Below are positions 24,001-34,574 of a stretch of DNA of 64,000 bases, one piece after another. The notes beneath the pieces are model-generated. The model was not told where the DNA came from, ran no database searches, and saw only the letters and a list, made by a program, of their open reading frames with translations. The position numbers and the translations under genes were made by a program. Numbering within the stretch: the stretch's first letter is position 1; each line of letters starts with the position of its first letter. The stretch is from the NCBI GenBank assembly GCA_020081605.1, contig JAHREC010000018.1, forward strand, positions 6,510,001 to 6,574,000. Reading direction: 5' to 3'. The DNA comes from Albifimbria verrucaria (taxonomy: Eukaryota > Ascomycota > Sordariomycetes > Hypocreales > Stachybotryaceae).

Positions 24001-26112
24001 GCCCAATATGTTGATACCAAGTCTCTGCCCATCCTTGCTTGCTTGTGCTTGGACTACTTTTGCCATTCGGTCGTAGAGATTTTCCATGCCGGGCGGGAGG
24101 TTTGTTAATGCTTCTTCCACGTCCTTGGTCGTATAACATCCATTAATCTTCTGAACGGCCAAATGGACCCAGAGAAAATTCCTCTCGCCCGCTCAAGAAG
24201 TCTTTTCGTCACTTCTTCCCGGTATGCCTCATCGTCCGCCATGTCCATTTCCTGACTGATATACCAGTGGAAGTCCTCACGGCTACCCTCAATAGGAATC
24301 GTTTCGGTATGCACCTGACGGCCCAGCTTTAACCAACTAGAGGATATCTCGTGAGTCTTGCGGCTAACCACGAGGATTCTCAAAGGGCAGGTGGTTAATT
24401 GAAGATCGCCAAATAATTTGAGTAGGTCACCTGGATGTTCAGCCTCGTCAAGGCCGTCAATAACAAGGTAGATAGGCTGGTCAATCGGTAATTGCAGCAA
24501 AGTTTGTTTATACAGTAACTGCCACAGCAACCGAAAATGCGCTGTTTTCAGATCCGTGGCTGCAGCCTCTAACTCTTCGATCTTTTCGGCGTATGCAGGG
24601 ATTTTGGCAGCCATCTGGCAGGCAATTGAACGCAATATGAGACTCGGGGCCCGTTTCTTGATATCGCTGTAGCGGATGAAGAAGTAGCCGCATAGCAGCC
24701 CTAACTGAACTAGGTGGTCAATCACAAACGATGAAAGAACCGACTTTCCCGAAGCCGCATTCCCATGAATCCACAAGAGATGGGACCCGTTGTTATTACC
24801 GTTGATCCAAGACTCAAATGCCTCGTGGCCAAGGAGCCATGCGCACGTCCCAGGCACCCATCGATCTCGGAAAAATTATAGTCCTTTTCTGGAGATTCGA
24901 TGATATCTAGGTAAGATTGAAAGTCCACTACCCTCTCCTCCTGGGAATTCCGCGCAAGTGCATCTACGATCATTAGCAGTGGTACAACGCATATGATAAA
25001 ATTTAGAAAGTAGCTGTATATACCTGAAGGGTTAGGTTTTCCAATAAGAGATTTCAGAGCGTTGCGAACCGTGACATATTTAGGATCATGTCGGCTTTCA
25101 TACTTGCAAACTCCATGGTGATCAGCATCAAGCGGCTTGGATATCTCTCCTGGATAACCGAGGACAGAGGAATCCTTCTCAAGAACCATCTTCACAATTT
25201 TGATGTCAGTGAAGTTATCAGCACCAGAGGAGACTTATAGGAGCGCACAATTTGGGTTTTTTCAGGATTGGCGTGGGTCGCGTTTCATAAAATGACACTA
25301 TACGGAGTTTCGGGGCTACATGACGAAACTGCTCATTCAACTTTTGGAGTGTCTGTGAGCCTTCTGACAATTCAGCAATGAACTGCATAGGACTGCTCAA
25401 GAACGAAACTTGCAGGATTCGGTTTAGTGTTTCGGCAAGATGAGTTCCACGGTGTGGAGTTGACAGAAAGATTATTGATGTTATGGCATGGACAATGTCC
25501 TGGTACATTGGATCGTTCTGCCCTTGTAGGTACGCCTGTCTCATCTGTTAGCGACTTCTTACAAACCGAGTACAGGTCGAGCTCGGCATGACTGGAAGTA
25601 CCTCTTTGATTAACAACCCTCCCATTGAATGGACGACGAAGATAATGGGTTTCTGCCTTGTAGTCAGCAATCGAATCTGAGGAAGCCTTATGTCAAATCA
25701 ATGCAGGCATGGCTACCTCACCCATCCCTAGGTCTTCTGTGTTGCCACTCGACTCATCCTGGGCATATTTCAAATCGTAGAGAAGGTCCTTGGAGAAGTC
25801 AAGGATTGACACTTTGGTTTTCCCGCTGCTCGTGCGGAAGTCTGCGTTGTAGCCAAACGACAAAATTCGTGTTTCTCGGATGTCTGTTTCTTGTGGCAGA
25901 TATTGAAGAGGCCAGAATGTGCTCGGGTCTCCCTTCAACGTCCAGGTTCTGCGACTGCTTCCACCCAAACCGTGGATGAAAATAACATCGGCTCGACGCT
26001 CGCCTTGTGGCCTATGAATGACCTTGAGCCCCAGAGGGTCATGTGTACGACCTTCAACAGTGTGCGTTGAGTTCTCCGAGAGTTGTTCAGCAATTGAGCC
26101 TCTTGGGCTCAC
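21025..26112 (-). CDS. STAND NTPase: SesB-like hydrolase, NACHT and WD40 repeats
   Basis: NLR-like fungal protein, probably cytoplasmic. Order: an alpha/beta-hydrolase (SesB/DUF676-like) domain with ADVIFIHGLGG near 26000 and a nucleophile elbow VVHSMGG near 25630; a linker; a NACHT NTPase with Walker A IHGNAASGKS (about 24750) and Walker B-like IYLVIDGLDE (about 24460); a helical region; and a WD40-like propeller of ~650 residues (23.2-21.2 kb). It ends in HYFLPGDWVTADEAHLC and GTLLCPRNG, a common C-terminus of this group. Introns lie near 25690, 25570 and 25020. One-base losses occur near 24870, 24150, 23590, 23000 and 21280, and near 25230 the shift needs two. The 5' end is uncertain: the frame opens with GTG at 26112 and a true ATG may lie slightly upstream. 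Such proteins act in allorecognition or innate-immunity-like cell death; that role is inferred here. Confidence 0.8.
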
Positions 26113-26936
26113 CCCGATCTGTTCATCGAAGTGGCCGTACCATTGTTTTCAACAACAGCAGCATCTTCACTACCCCGCTTTTTTCGTAAGCTAAACTGCT
26201 TTATCTATTGAATAGTGATCGTTAGCGAAGAATGTACGACTCGAACATCATTCGGATCCCAAAGAGGAATAACTCCTCCAACATAATAAGAAGGCGATTC
26301 GTTGAACGACAACTTGGGGCTAAACGGACCATCTTTGCGAAGTGGAAAAGGCGCTGGGAACGCTTGCCTAACCCTGGTTGCCGACCTGTCGTGTGGGCTT
26401 GGCGGGAACTGGTGTGCTTCTCCTTAGTAGGCTTGCCAAGTCGGAAAAAGTAAATCGGCTTTGTTTCAGTTGACAAGGTCAGCAAAACATTTGCTTCCTT
26501 GCCTGTGACTCGGGTGCCGTCGGCAGGAGCCGCACAGTGGTCGGCTTGGTGCTTGTAATGACGGTACTGTCAAACCTCGATCACATTTAGAAGTGATAGA
26601 GGAAGGCCAAAGCAATCAAGGACGTAAGATTACGGAGTACGCGCCGTTTTTAGTTCCCTCATACCCACAGCCTTGCATGCGGATGAGCGCGGAGGGTCAT
26701 GATAGGCCACGGACAGCCAATTAACAGCGCAATCTACGCGCCGGCGCTTATAGCGGCCGGGGAGGCTATCCACAAGTTCAAGGGTCTTGTTGCCCCTCAT
26801 CACTACCTATGCAAGAAGCGGCTTTGTCACAGGATGTCACCATTTATCCCTCTTTACCATTCTTAGTTTCTGTCCCAACTTCAGACCAAAAAGAGAAGAA
26901 AATACCCAAATTTAGGCTCTGAATCAGTAAAGAAGT
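26113..26936. other. Intergenic, divergent promoters
   Basis: Over 800 bases between the opposed NACHT/WD40 and kinase-like genes. Short open frames on both strands (26222-26485) lack motifs. Both promoters should be here; no clear TATA box seen. Confidence 0.4.
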
Positions 26937-28326
26937 ATGGCAGACGTTAGTCAAGCGAACAATACAATGGCAACGCATGTAGATTTCAAGCGAGCACTGG
27001 CGGACGATAACGAAACATTGGTTGACATAGAAGCTCATGTTAACATTTCGAATGTTGTGGACAAAAAAAGGCCTTGACAATCAAAGAAAGATTGAGACAG
27101 CTAGATGGCATTTTTCCAATGGACGAAGCGGTGATTGAAGGTATGCAATCTCCACCTCAATGCCGCTAGCTGTTGGCCAAACACTAATTTCTCTCCTATC
27201 GACAGTTCTTCCCCAGGGCTCCACGTTCCTCTCTGTGGAGCACTTTGGGACCAGCGCTTGGACTATCACTGGGCGCGTTATAGCGCTAGACGCGGATGGA
27301 GAAGAACAAAGCTATTTCTTGAAGGTGCCTATCCAGCCCTATCCTGCCTAGACATTGTCTCATACCCTGATGCGTAGGTAGCGTTTGAAGATCATGGCAT
27401 GATAATGCTGAGAGGCGAGTATGAATCTTCCAAGCTGGTCCACGGCTTTATGAACGATTTTCTTCCAAAACCGTACGGATTCGGAACTTACAAGACCCCA
27501 AACCCACCTACATATTTCTACCTCTCCGAGTTTGTCGACATGGACGTGACTACCGCTCCCGATCCAGCCGAATTCACGAAGAGGCTCGCGCAACTGCATA
27601 AGACCAGTAAATCTCCCACTGGAAAGTTTGGATTTGCTGTTCAGACCTGTGATGGGCAAGTCGCTCACACTGTAGACTGGCAAGACAGTTGGGCCGAGTT
27701 CTATCGTCGGTTATTGGTTGGGGTTTGTGAACGTGATGTTGAAACGAACGGTTCTTGGCCGGAAATGGAGCGAGCGACGAAACAAGTAGTCGATGTTGTC
27801 ATACCGAGGCTGCTCGGGCCGCTCCAAGAGAATGGCAGAGAACTTAAACCATGTATTATACACGGTGATCTTTGGGAGGGCAACATGGGGATCAACATGA
27901 TGACGGGCGACAGCATTCTATTTGATGTAGGCTCCTACTTCGCGCACAATGAGATGGAACTTGGCCATTGGCGTTGCGAATTCAGCTCCGTCTTCAGGTC
28001 CAAGGTGTATACGCGACATTATCTGCGAAACTTCCCAGCTGCCGAGCCCGCGAGTGAGTTTGACGATCGGAACCGACTCTACTCTTTGAAAGGGGCGATC
28101 AATTACTCGGCTGGTCACCCTGGGTGCATGTTGAGAAAAACGTAGGTTTCACACTTGACTTCATATTTTTCAAGGCTAACATTAAAATGGAAGGGCTTAC
28201 AATAATATGTGTTATCTCTGCGAGAAATACGCGCCCATCGATGGGATCGACAAATATGATCCGATGATGGATCCATCTATTACAGGTGCAAGAATTACTC
28301 CACATCTTGCAGACGGGTTGTTGTAA
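26937..28326 (+). CDS. Fructosamine/ribulosamine-3-kinase-like protein
   Basis: Probably phosphorylates ketoamine adducts on glycated proteins or metabolites (protein-deglycation repair), or a related small-molecule kinase. The ATG at 26937 opens a protein of about 370 residues. The kinase-like fold shows SAWTITGRV and SYFLK (ATP-lysine strand), GEYESSKLV, LAQLHKTSKSPTGKFGF and the catalytic loop HGDLWEGN (about 27862), then FDVGSYFAHNEMELG as the metal-binding segment. Three introns: about 27142-27205, 27326-27377 and 28143-28197, joined in phase. A single base is missing from the A7 run at 27063-27069. The end at 28326 follows an extended C-terminal tail (PSITGARITPHLADGLL). Confidence 0.8.
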
Positions 28327-28928
28327 ACTGAGTACGGTCCAGGGACGGGCTGTAAGTCTCTCTTTCTCTGTTACCAGTCCGATAGGCCGCACTGGCTGTA
28401 TTAAGGTAGAGAACATCATATCAAGCCAAGCATCCCGTTTAGTAGAACCAGAGTTACGTTGCAAACACGGGGCCCTTACGCAGATGATAACAGAGCTATT
28501 TGGGAACTAAGAAACTAAATGGTTGGAATATATTTATTATATTTTCTAGTAGTTCTCTTAACGAGGTTGAAGATGTCCCCAGATTTTTCATACCATGCTT
28601 CGCCTCTTTCGGGTTAACTGACTCGTCTTTTGTTTGTGACTGTTATAAATGACTGTAGTGAAGTGTGTTGGTACATGGATTACCCAGCCAGTGACATGGT
28701 GGGCATGGGACAGTGTGGCTGTGTTGTTCCTATGACTACAACAAAGAACGGAAAAGCAAGCCGGTGATTCGGAAAGACTACTAAAACCCTGTCAGATCCA
28801 GCCAGGTTTACAACCAACGGCATTTTACTCCACGGCCCACCCTGGGTACTACGGTACTGTACTCGTTAAGTACCAGTGAAGGCCCCAGTAACCCCCAAGG
28901 CGAAGCTCTGACACTTCAAACACAAGCC
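28327..28928. other. Intergenic; MFS gene promoter
   Basis: About 600 bases between two plus-strand genes. No coding signal. A CCCAGGGTGGGCC-like GC patch and TACTGTACTCGT repeats around 28845-28870 lie before the MFS start; their role is unknown. Confidence 0.3.
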
Positions 28929-30419
28929 ATGGAAAAACCACGCGAAACGCAAGCCTCCCAGGAGGATGTGCTTCCGAGCGTCGACACAAGCGACTACTCC
29001 ATCTTCACAAGCCCGGTGCGATTTTATATGACCTATCTCTTAGGATTTATCATGGTTCTTTCCACCTTGACAGCTACTATTTATTTTCCCTCATCCCTTT
29101 GTTAAGCCAAGAGTTTTCCGTGTCCATCCAGGCCATCAACCTCACAGTTACGCTTTACGCCGCATGTCAGGGTTTAAGCCCACCAATTTTCGCCTCACTA
29201 GCCGACTCCTTCGGGCGACGTCCATTGCTTCTAACCTTAATTGTCGTGTATGTTTGTGCCAGTTTGGGGCTTGCGATTAACCGTGGCAGTTATGGTGTAC
29301 TTCTTGCTCTCCGGGCAATGCAGAGCATTGGAGGCTCAGCTACTCCAGCCATTGCGTATGGCATCGTGGCCGATGTTGCTGTTGTATCACATCGTGGTAG
29401 CATGCTGGGTCCCATGCTGTCTGTATGTAACGCTATATCTGCTGTTGGGCCAGTGATTGGAGGCGCAGTGGCTCAAAGCACGGGCGCCTATACCTGGGTT
29501 TTTCTATCCCTCTGCATTATAGCGGTGATTTGCTTGGTGCTGGTTGGATTCACGCTACCAGAAACTGCGAGAAATGTCGTTGGAGATGGCTCAGGGTCTC
29601 CTCCTACTCTTTCTAGGCTCTGGTTTACTCAAGGCCTATTGGTGAAATATGGCACGACCATTTCCAAAAATCCCGAACTCGTGCAACGCCGTATTCCCAG
29701 GGTTAAATGGAGACCCGTCATGCTGCTAGAGCCGTTGCGAATCCTCTTTTATCCTGACGCAGCAGCTGTGCTTTGGATGAACGCTACTTCATATTGCGTG
29801 TATTACACCTTCCAGGTGGCCATACCCGTCATCTATGCCGAGGTGTACGGCTACAACGATCTGCAGATTGGCCTGGCTTTTCTGCCCGGGCTTGCTGGTT
29901 TGACGATTGGCGGAATCATTGCCGGGAAATTACTTGATCGAAATTTTGCCCTCGTCGCTCGACAACACAACTTTCCCGTCGACAGGAAAAAGGCACAGGA
30001 ACTTGATGAATTTCCCTCGAGACTGCAAGGTACCGCCACATCCTATTTTTGTTGCGCTCGAGGTGATCCTGGTGACGGGCTATGGCTGGGGTGTGCAGCA
30101 ACAGATACATCCTGCTGCGTTACTCGTGATGCAGTTTTTCATTTGCACCTCGACAACATTACTGAGCCATACGGCCAGTGCCTTGCTGGTGGACATTTTT
30201 CCTAGCAAATCTAGCACATCCTACGCGGCAGGCCAATTGGTACGTTGTGGGTTAAGCGCTGCTTCAGCAGCCGTATTGGAGCCGCTGACAGGTGTTGTGG
30301 GGACGGGATGGTACTTTACTTTGCTCGCTATATTCACAGCTATAGGTTCGGTCATTACTGTTTGCCTAACCATATTTAAAGGCAAGACTTGGAGGCAAAA
30401 ACGTCAACCTTCAAAGTAA
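28929..30419 (+). CDS. MFS drug:H+ antiporter (DHA1-type) transporter
   Basis: Plasma-membrane exporter of unknown substrate. The ATG at 28929 starts a ~495-residue protein with about 12 hydrophobic segments. Motif A, ASLADSFGRRPLLL, is between segments 2 and 3, and motif C, AVGPVIGG, is in segment 5, as in drug antiporters. The central loop is short and charged (VQRRIPRVKWRPV). No intron is needed. One-base losses sit at 29091-29093 (CCC), near 30014 (CCC) and near 30044 (T5); adding a base at each gives one continuous transporter. It is not obviously coupled to a biosynthetic gene next door. Confidence 0.8.
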
Positions 30420-31091
30420 ATATCTTATCTAGGCGCGAAGTTATTCAACAACATTATGGTCCTATCTTGCTGAGAGAATGAGAATGCATGACATGATCGT
30501 GGCTCTCATGATGACCACGAGGGTGACGATAGAGCTTGTTATAACCCTACCGAACTCTGAAAACATGTACTTTGTCAAATCTCCGAAGAATTATTAATTA
30601 GAGTTTTATGTATTGAGTGATGCTGGCTACTATTCAAAACTATCGACTTTATGTTCCTGAATCCCTTACTAGAAGTGACCAGTAGCTGGACGTATAGAGC
30701 AGTCGGGGCAAGACAAGTTTAAAGTGACTTATAACAATAGCCAATACTCTTTACCCTCTAATAGGCTACACTCCCAGATCATGTCTACTATACAATAAGC
30801 AGGTCAGAATCTCACAAGATAGTAGTGGTAGTTGGGTATTTTCTCAATGTTGTATAGACAGATGTTTCTAGATCAGAGAGTTTGATCTTTCTAACCAAGT
30901 AGCTGGAAAATTGAAGAATAAACGCGAAGTCTGTTCATTGTGTGTATTACTGACGTTGACGTGCCATCAACCCCTTAGTGCAAAACTAGTATTTAACCTC
31001 GTGACTATAGATAAGTAAAAAGCAAAATAACGCATGAGGTCGCCGCATGAGCTAGTTGATCCAGAAGTTATACTGAACGACCGGACTACAC
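30420..31091. other. Intergenic, AT-rich
   Basis: No open frame with protein-like character on either strand. Includes the MFS 3' UTR. Confidence 0.35.
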
Positions 31092-31470
31092 TTGCAAATC
31101 ATGTGTGGGGTACCACAGTGTAAGACTCCTCCTGGGGGCATTCTCAAACTTCCCTGCATCAGCTATCTGACAGAGGAGGTCGTCTTTCTCATACAAACAT
31201 TGGCACCCTCACGCTCCTGCACAGATCACATTTCGGCCTGCATGTTTCCCACCCTATCTATGAGCTGTGGCTGTAGGTTGTGGCCGGACCCAGGAGCCTC
31301 ATCGTCAAGGTTGGGGATTCGCTAAATCTATTGACTGGCCAAAGTCTTAAGTCTAGCCTCAATAGAGTCATCACCGGGTACAAGACAGGAACAGATAATT
31401 TTCGGCTACTTTATGCGACCGTACGGAAAAGGCTGTCTTGGGGCTCGTTGAAGGAGCATCCACGACTGGA
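31092..31470 (+). pseudogene. Relic of a 2OG-Fe(II) dioxygenase (isopenicillin-N-synthase-like)
   Basis: A frame starting at 31190 reads HTNIGTLTLLHRSHFGLHV, the HTDxGTLTLL core of this family, then after a stop codon (TAG, 31262-31264) GPRSLIVKVGDSLNLLTGQ and KSSLNRVITG, matching the VNVGDxLxxLSxGxxKSxxHRV core. Two iron ligands are changed: Asp to Asn in HTN, and His to Asn in LNRV. The N-terminal half is missing. Substitutions at active-site residues, a stop and truncation mark real decay rather than sequencing error. Confidence 0.75.
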
Positions 31471-31654
31471 GAAGACATCCACATGTTGTCCTCAGTTAAG
31501 TATACAACCATAATCATAGATAGAACTCATCATCCAATGCTAGGGTAACTAAGAGTAACAGGACTACAGCTCTAATTTGTACCATTGTGACATGTTCTTA
31601 AGGCTAGTGTTTTGCTCAGGAAGCTTATGAAGCATTACGCATTGCTCCCACTTC

Positions 31655-33835
31655 TTAGACAAACAAGAGTTTAGCATCTGACCGCCCATTATTTCCTCTC
31701 ACGTGCACCAGAACCATGGATAGACTTTGGTCTGGTTCGTTGACAAACCTCACTGGTACATCACCAACCAGATCGTCGTAAGGACTGGCCACTGCGAAAA
31801 TACTCCATCGCCTACCCTCAATTAATACTGGACCGACGCTTATCCCATCGACGAAAACTTCCAGCAGATCAATACCATTAGCTTCAAGTGAATCAATATG
31901 GCCCGAAATTTTGAGTGTGTTTGAATCAACCCTAATTGCCTCTGCTGTCAACTTTGGAGGCCGTGTGCCGTGGAGTGACCGTCTCCAACATCTAGCAGGA
32001 ATGATATCTGATTCTAGTTCGGGCGTAAGAGGAGGTGCAAGGCGTGACTCAGAATGAGCGCTTTCAAAGGCAAAAGCATAACTCAGCAAAGCGTTGTCGT
32101 CGTACGCCCTGCCAGCAAATGTGAGGGCCATGGGCATCTTCTTCTCCTTCATGAAACCCATGGTGACCCCAACCGTTGGAACTCCAAATTGCCTGATCAC
32201 GTAATTGCCATTGGAAAAGAAGACTCCGTTTCGCCATGCTTTAACCGCCGATGCATCATTAGTTTCTGCATCTTCGTCGCCCACATCACCCGCGGCGGGC
32301 CAAACAAGAGCATCAAGCGAGTATTCATCCATCCAGCGTTCAAGATCTCGCTCACGACGGGCTTCAACAGCTTTGAGATGTGCCTCCATGCCATGCAGAT
32401 CAAATATGGATTGATTTCCTCTCGATTTAATAGCATTAACAGATGCGACATATCCCGACTCCCTTTCACCAAAGCGGTTGCCATAACGATCTGGCAGCGT
32501 GTTAGGTAGCTGAGGAAAGATGAGATGCGGGTTAGCGTCCGCAAGCCGAGCAACACTTGATACATCATCTACCATATGAAGGAAGTCATCCCAAGCAAAG
32601 ATATCTGCATTTCTGGGTGTGTTTAATGCCGGATCAGACACATTTCTCCCAGGAATCGGATATTTTGTATCCCATGCAACGGATTCAGGGGCTGTCTCGA
32701 AGTTGGTCACCAGCGGAAACCAACCTCTTCAACAGTAGCGCCCAAATCTTCCAAAGTCTTGCGAGCATTGTCCCAGAGATGTCGAACCTCTGGACTCGTC
32801 CAAACTGGTTGTGCAGATGGGTCATGTTCTCCAATATACATTTTGGGAACACCGATTCTTTTGCCTCGTAGAGACTGTGCGTTCGCTAGGCTCTGATATG
32901 AATCCGGCCGAATGGTCTCCGCATCAGGTAGATCAACGAATGGCTGAGCTCGCCAGAAATCGCCGTGAGATTTCTCATCATTAGCCACGAGAACGTCAAG
33001 GATTTCAAGCATATCCTGCACGGTCCTGGCATACGGAACGACAACGTCTGCCACGGGAAATAGGGGCCAATTGCCGCGAATGGACAACACACCTCGTGAT
33101 GGAGTGTACGCTACAAGGCCGTTGTTTGAGGCGGGTGAGCGACCGGACGAGACAGTCTCTTCCCCATAGCAAATACGGCCATGCTAGCCCCGGTAGAGGT
33201 GCCTGCCCCATTTGAAGAACCCGATGCGTATGCCGCGGTGAGGTAGTTTTTGTTGTATGGGCTCTCGGCCCGGCCATATACACCTCGCTGCATTCCGCCG
33301 TTGGCCATTGGTGGCATGTTCGTCTTTCCAATGATAAGCCCTCCACCTTTGCGGATCTCACCGACGGTAAAGGCGTCATCGCCAGCAGTCAGGTTTTGGA
33401 AAGCTGGAGAGCCGGAAGCGACGGTCAAGCCCTCCATCATGTAGCTGTCCTTGATAGTACCTGGTATTCCTTCCAAGGTTGAACGTATTGAGCCATTATG
33501 TTGGGCACGATATTCATCTGAAGCCTGAGCATGCTCAAAAATGAGGGGATTAAGAACCGGAATGGCATTGAGTCGCGGTCCTCGCCTGTCATACCGCGCG
33601 ACACGAAGAAGATGTTTAACAGTTAATTCGACAGCATTTGTTTGGCCTGATGCCAAAGCCTGCTGTAAATCTGAGATACTAGCCTCAACTATGCTTAGGG
33701 CCTTGATTTAAGTTGTTAGCGCAATAATTACTGTCGAAGAAAATTATGGGAGCATACCGTGATCTGTGAGAAAAGCCCTTGACTTAGAAAGCAGGCAAGC
33801 CACAGGTTCCAAGAAACCGACTTTGGAAGCAACAT
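31655..33835 (-). CDS. Secreted amidase-signature-family hydrolase
   Basis: Ser-cisSer-Lys amidase; substrate unknown. The ATG at 33835 gives a signal peptide (WNLWLACFLSQGLFSQ), then an intron (donor GTATGC, acceptor near 33708). The amidase fold shows the catalytic lysine in EGIPGTIKDSYMMEG, the Gly/Ser loop SGSSNGAGTSTGASM and the serine segment ETVSSGRSPASNNG, which crosses a one-base loss near 33159. A second loss is near 32720 (FP/LV). The C-terminal ~120 residues after LTPELESDI form a small extra domain of beta-rich look (LKISGHIDSLEANG) not usual in short bacterial amidases. It is divergent from the arginine deiminase gene with 740 bases between the starts. Confidence 0.8.
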
Positions 33836-34426
33836 GTGGAAAGTGTTTTAACAAGTTCAAATTGATAAAGTCTCGGTTACCATCCAAGCTCCTAGTGCCT
33901 GGCTATAGGATGCGTAACAGTCATGGTCTGTAGAGGATCAATGATGGTTTTATACTCTGGGTTGACCTAATGTCCCGGTAAATATGGTTCTGCATTCTTA
34001 TCTCGATCTATCCTCTATCATTGGCATAGAAGCCTGGAATCGTCATAATCAGCTCTGTGTCCATAACGTCGAGCGCAGAGGTATTGCCGCAGAGATAGCA
34101 ATTCCTGCCAAGATGAGCGCTGGAGATAAGACCACTGTCTTATCAAAGATAACAGTGGCTTTTATACATCCGCTATTGGATTTCAGTCGACTACAATGAT
34201 CAATTTACTCTGGAGAATACTTGACATTGCTACCCATGTTTACGATAGCTCTGAACGTTGGGATGGCATGGGGGCCGATCCCCACACGTTAAAGTCTTGG
34301 CCAAAAACTAGCCGGGATAGGTTTAGCATGACAGCAAGCCGAGATGCAGGTCCGGTCCACAGATATGGCTTGAGATGATTGACCTAGGAAGCCGCGTATT
34401 TACGCAATTCGAGCAGTGACTGGTTG

Positions 34427-34471
34427 AAGACATGATGTGATAAGACATGATGTGATAAGACCAGATGTAGT
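34427..34471 (+). repeat. 15-bp tandem repeat in the deiminase promoter
   Basis: The unit AAGACATGATGTGAT occurs twice exactly (34427-34441, 34442-34456), followed by a third degraded copy (AAGACCAGATGTAGT). It lies 35-75 bases before a TATA box. Confidence 0.75.
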
Positions 34472-34502
34472 CATTTGAAACATAATCGTAATCGAGCTCA
34501 GG

Positions 34503-34509
34503 TATAAAA
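34503..34509 (+). promoter_or_regulatory. TATA box of the arginine deiminase gene
   Basis: TATAAAA 66 bases before the ATG at 34575, with a pyrimidine-rich stretch between, fits a fungal core promoter. Confidence 0.6.
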
Positions 34510-34574
34510 GGCTTCTTCGCATCTGAGGGTCTTGTTACAAGTCAATCAAGTGTCCCTCAACGCTTGTGCAAAAG

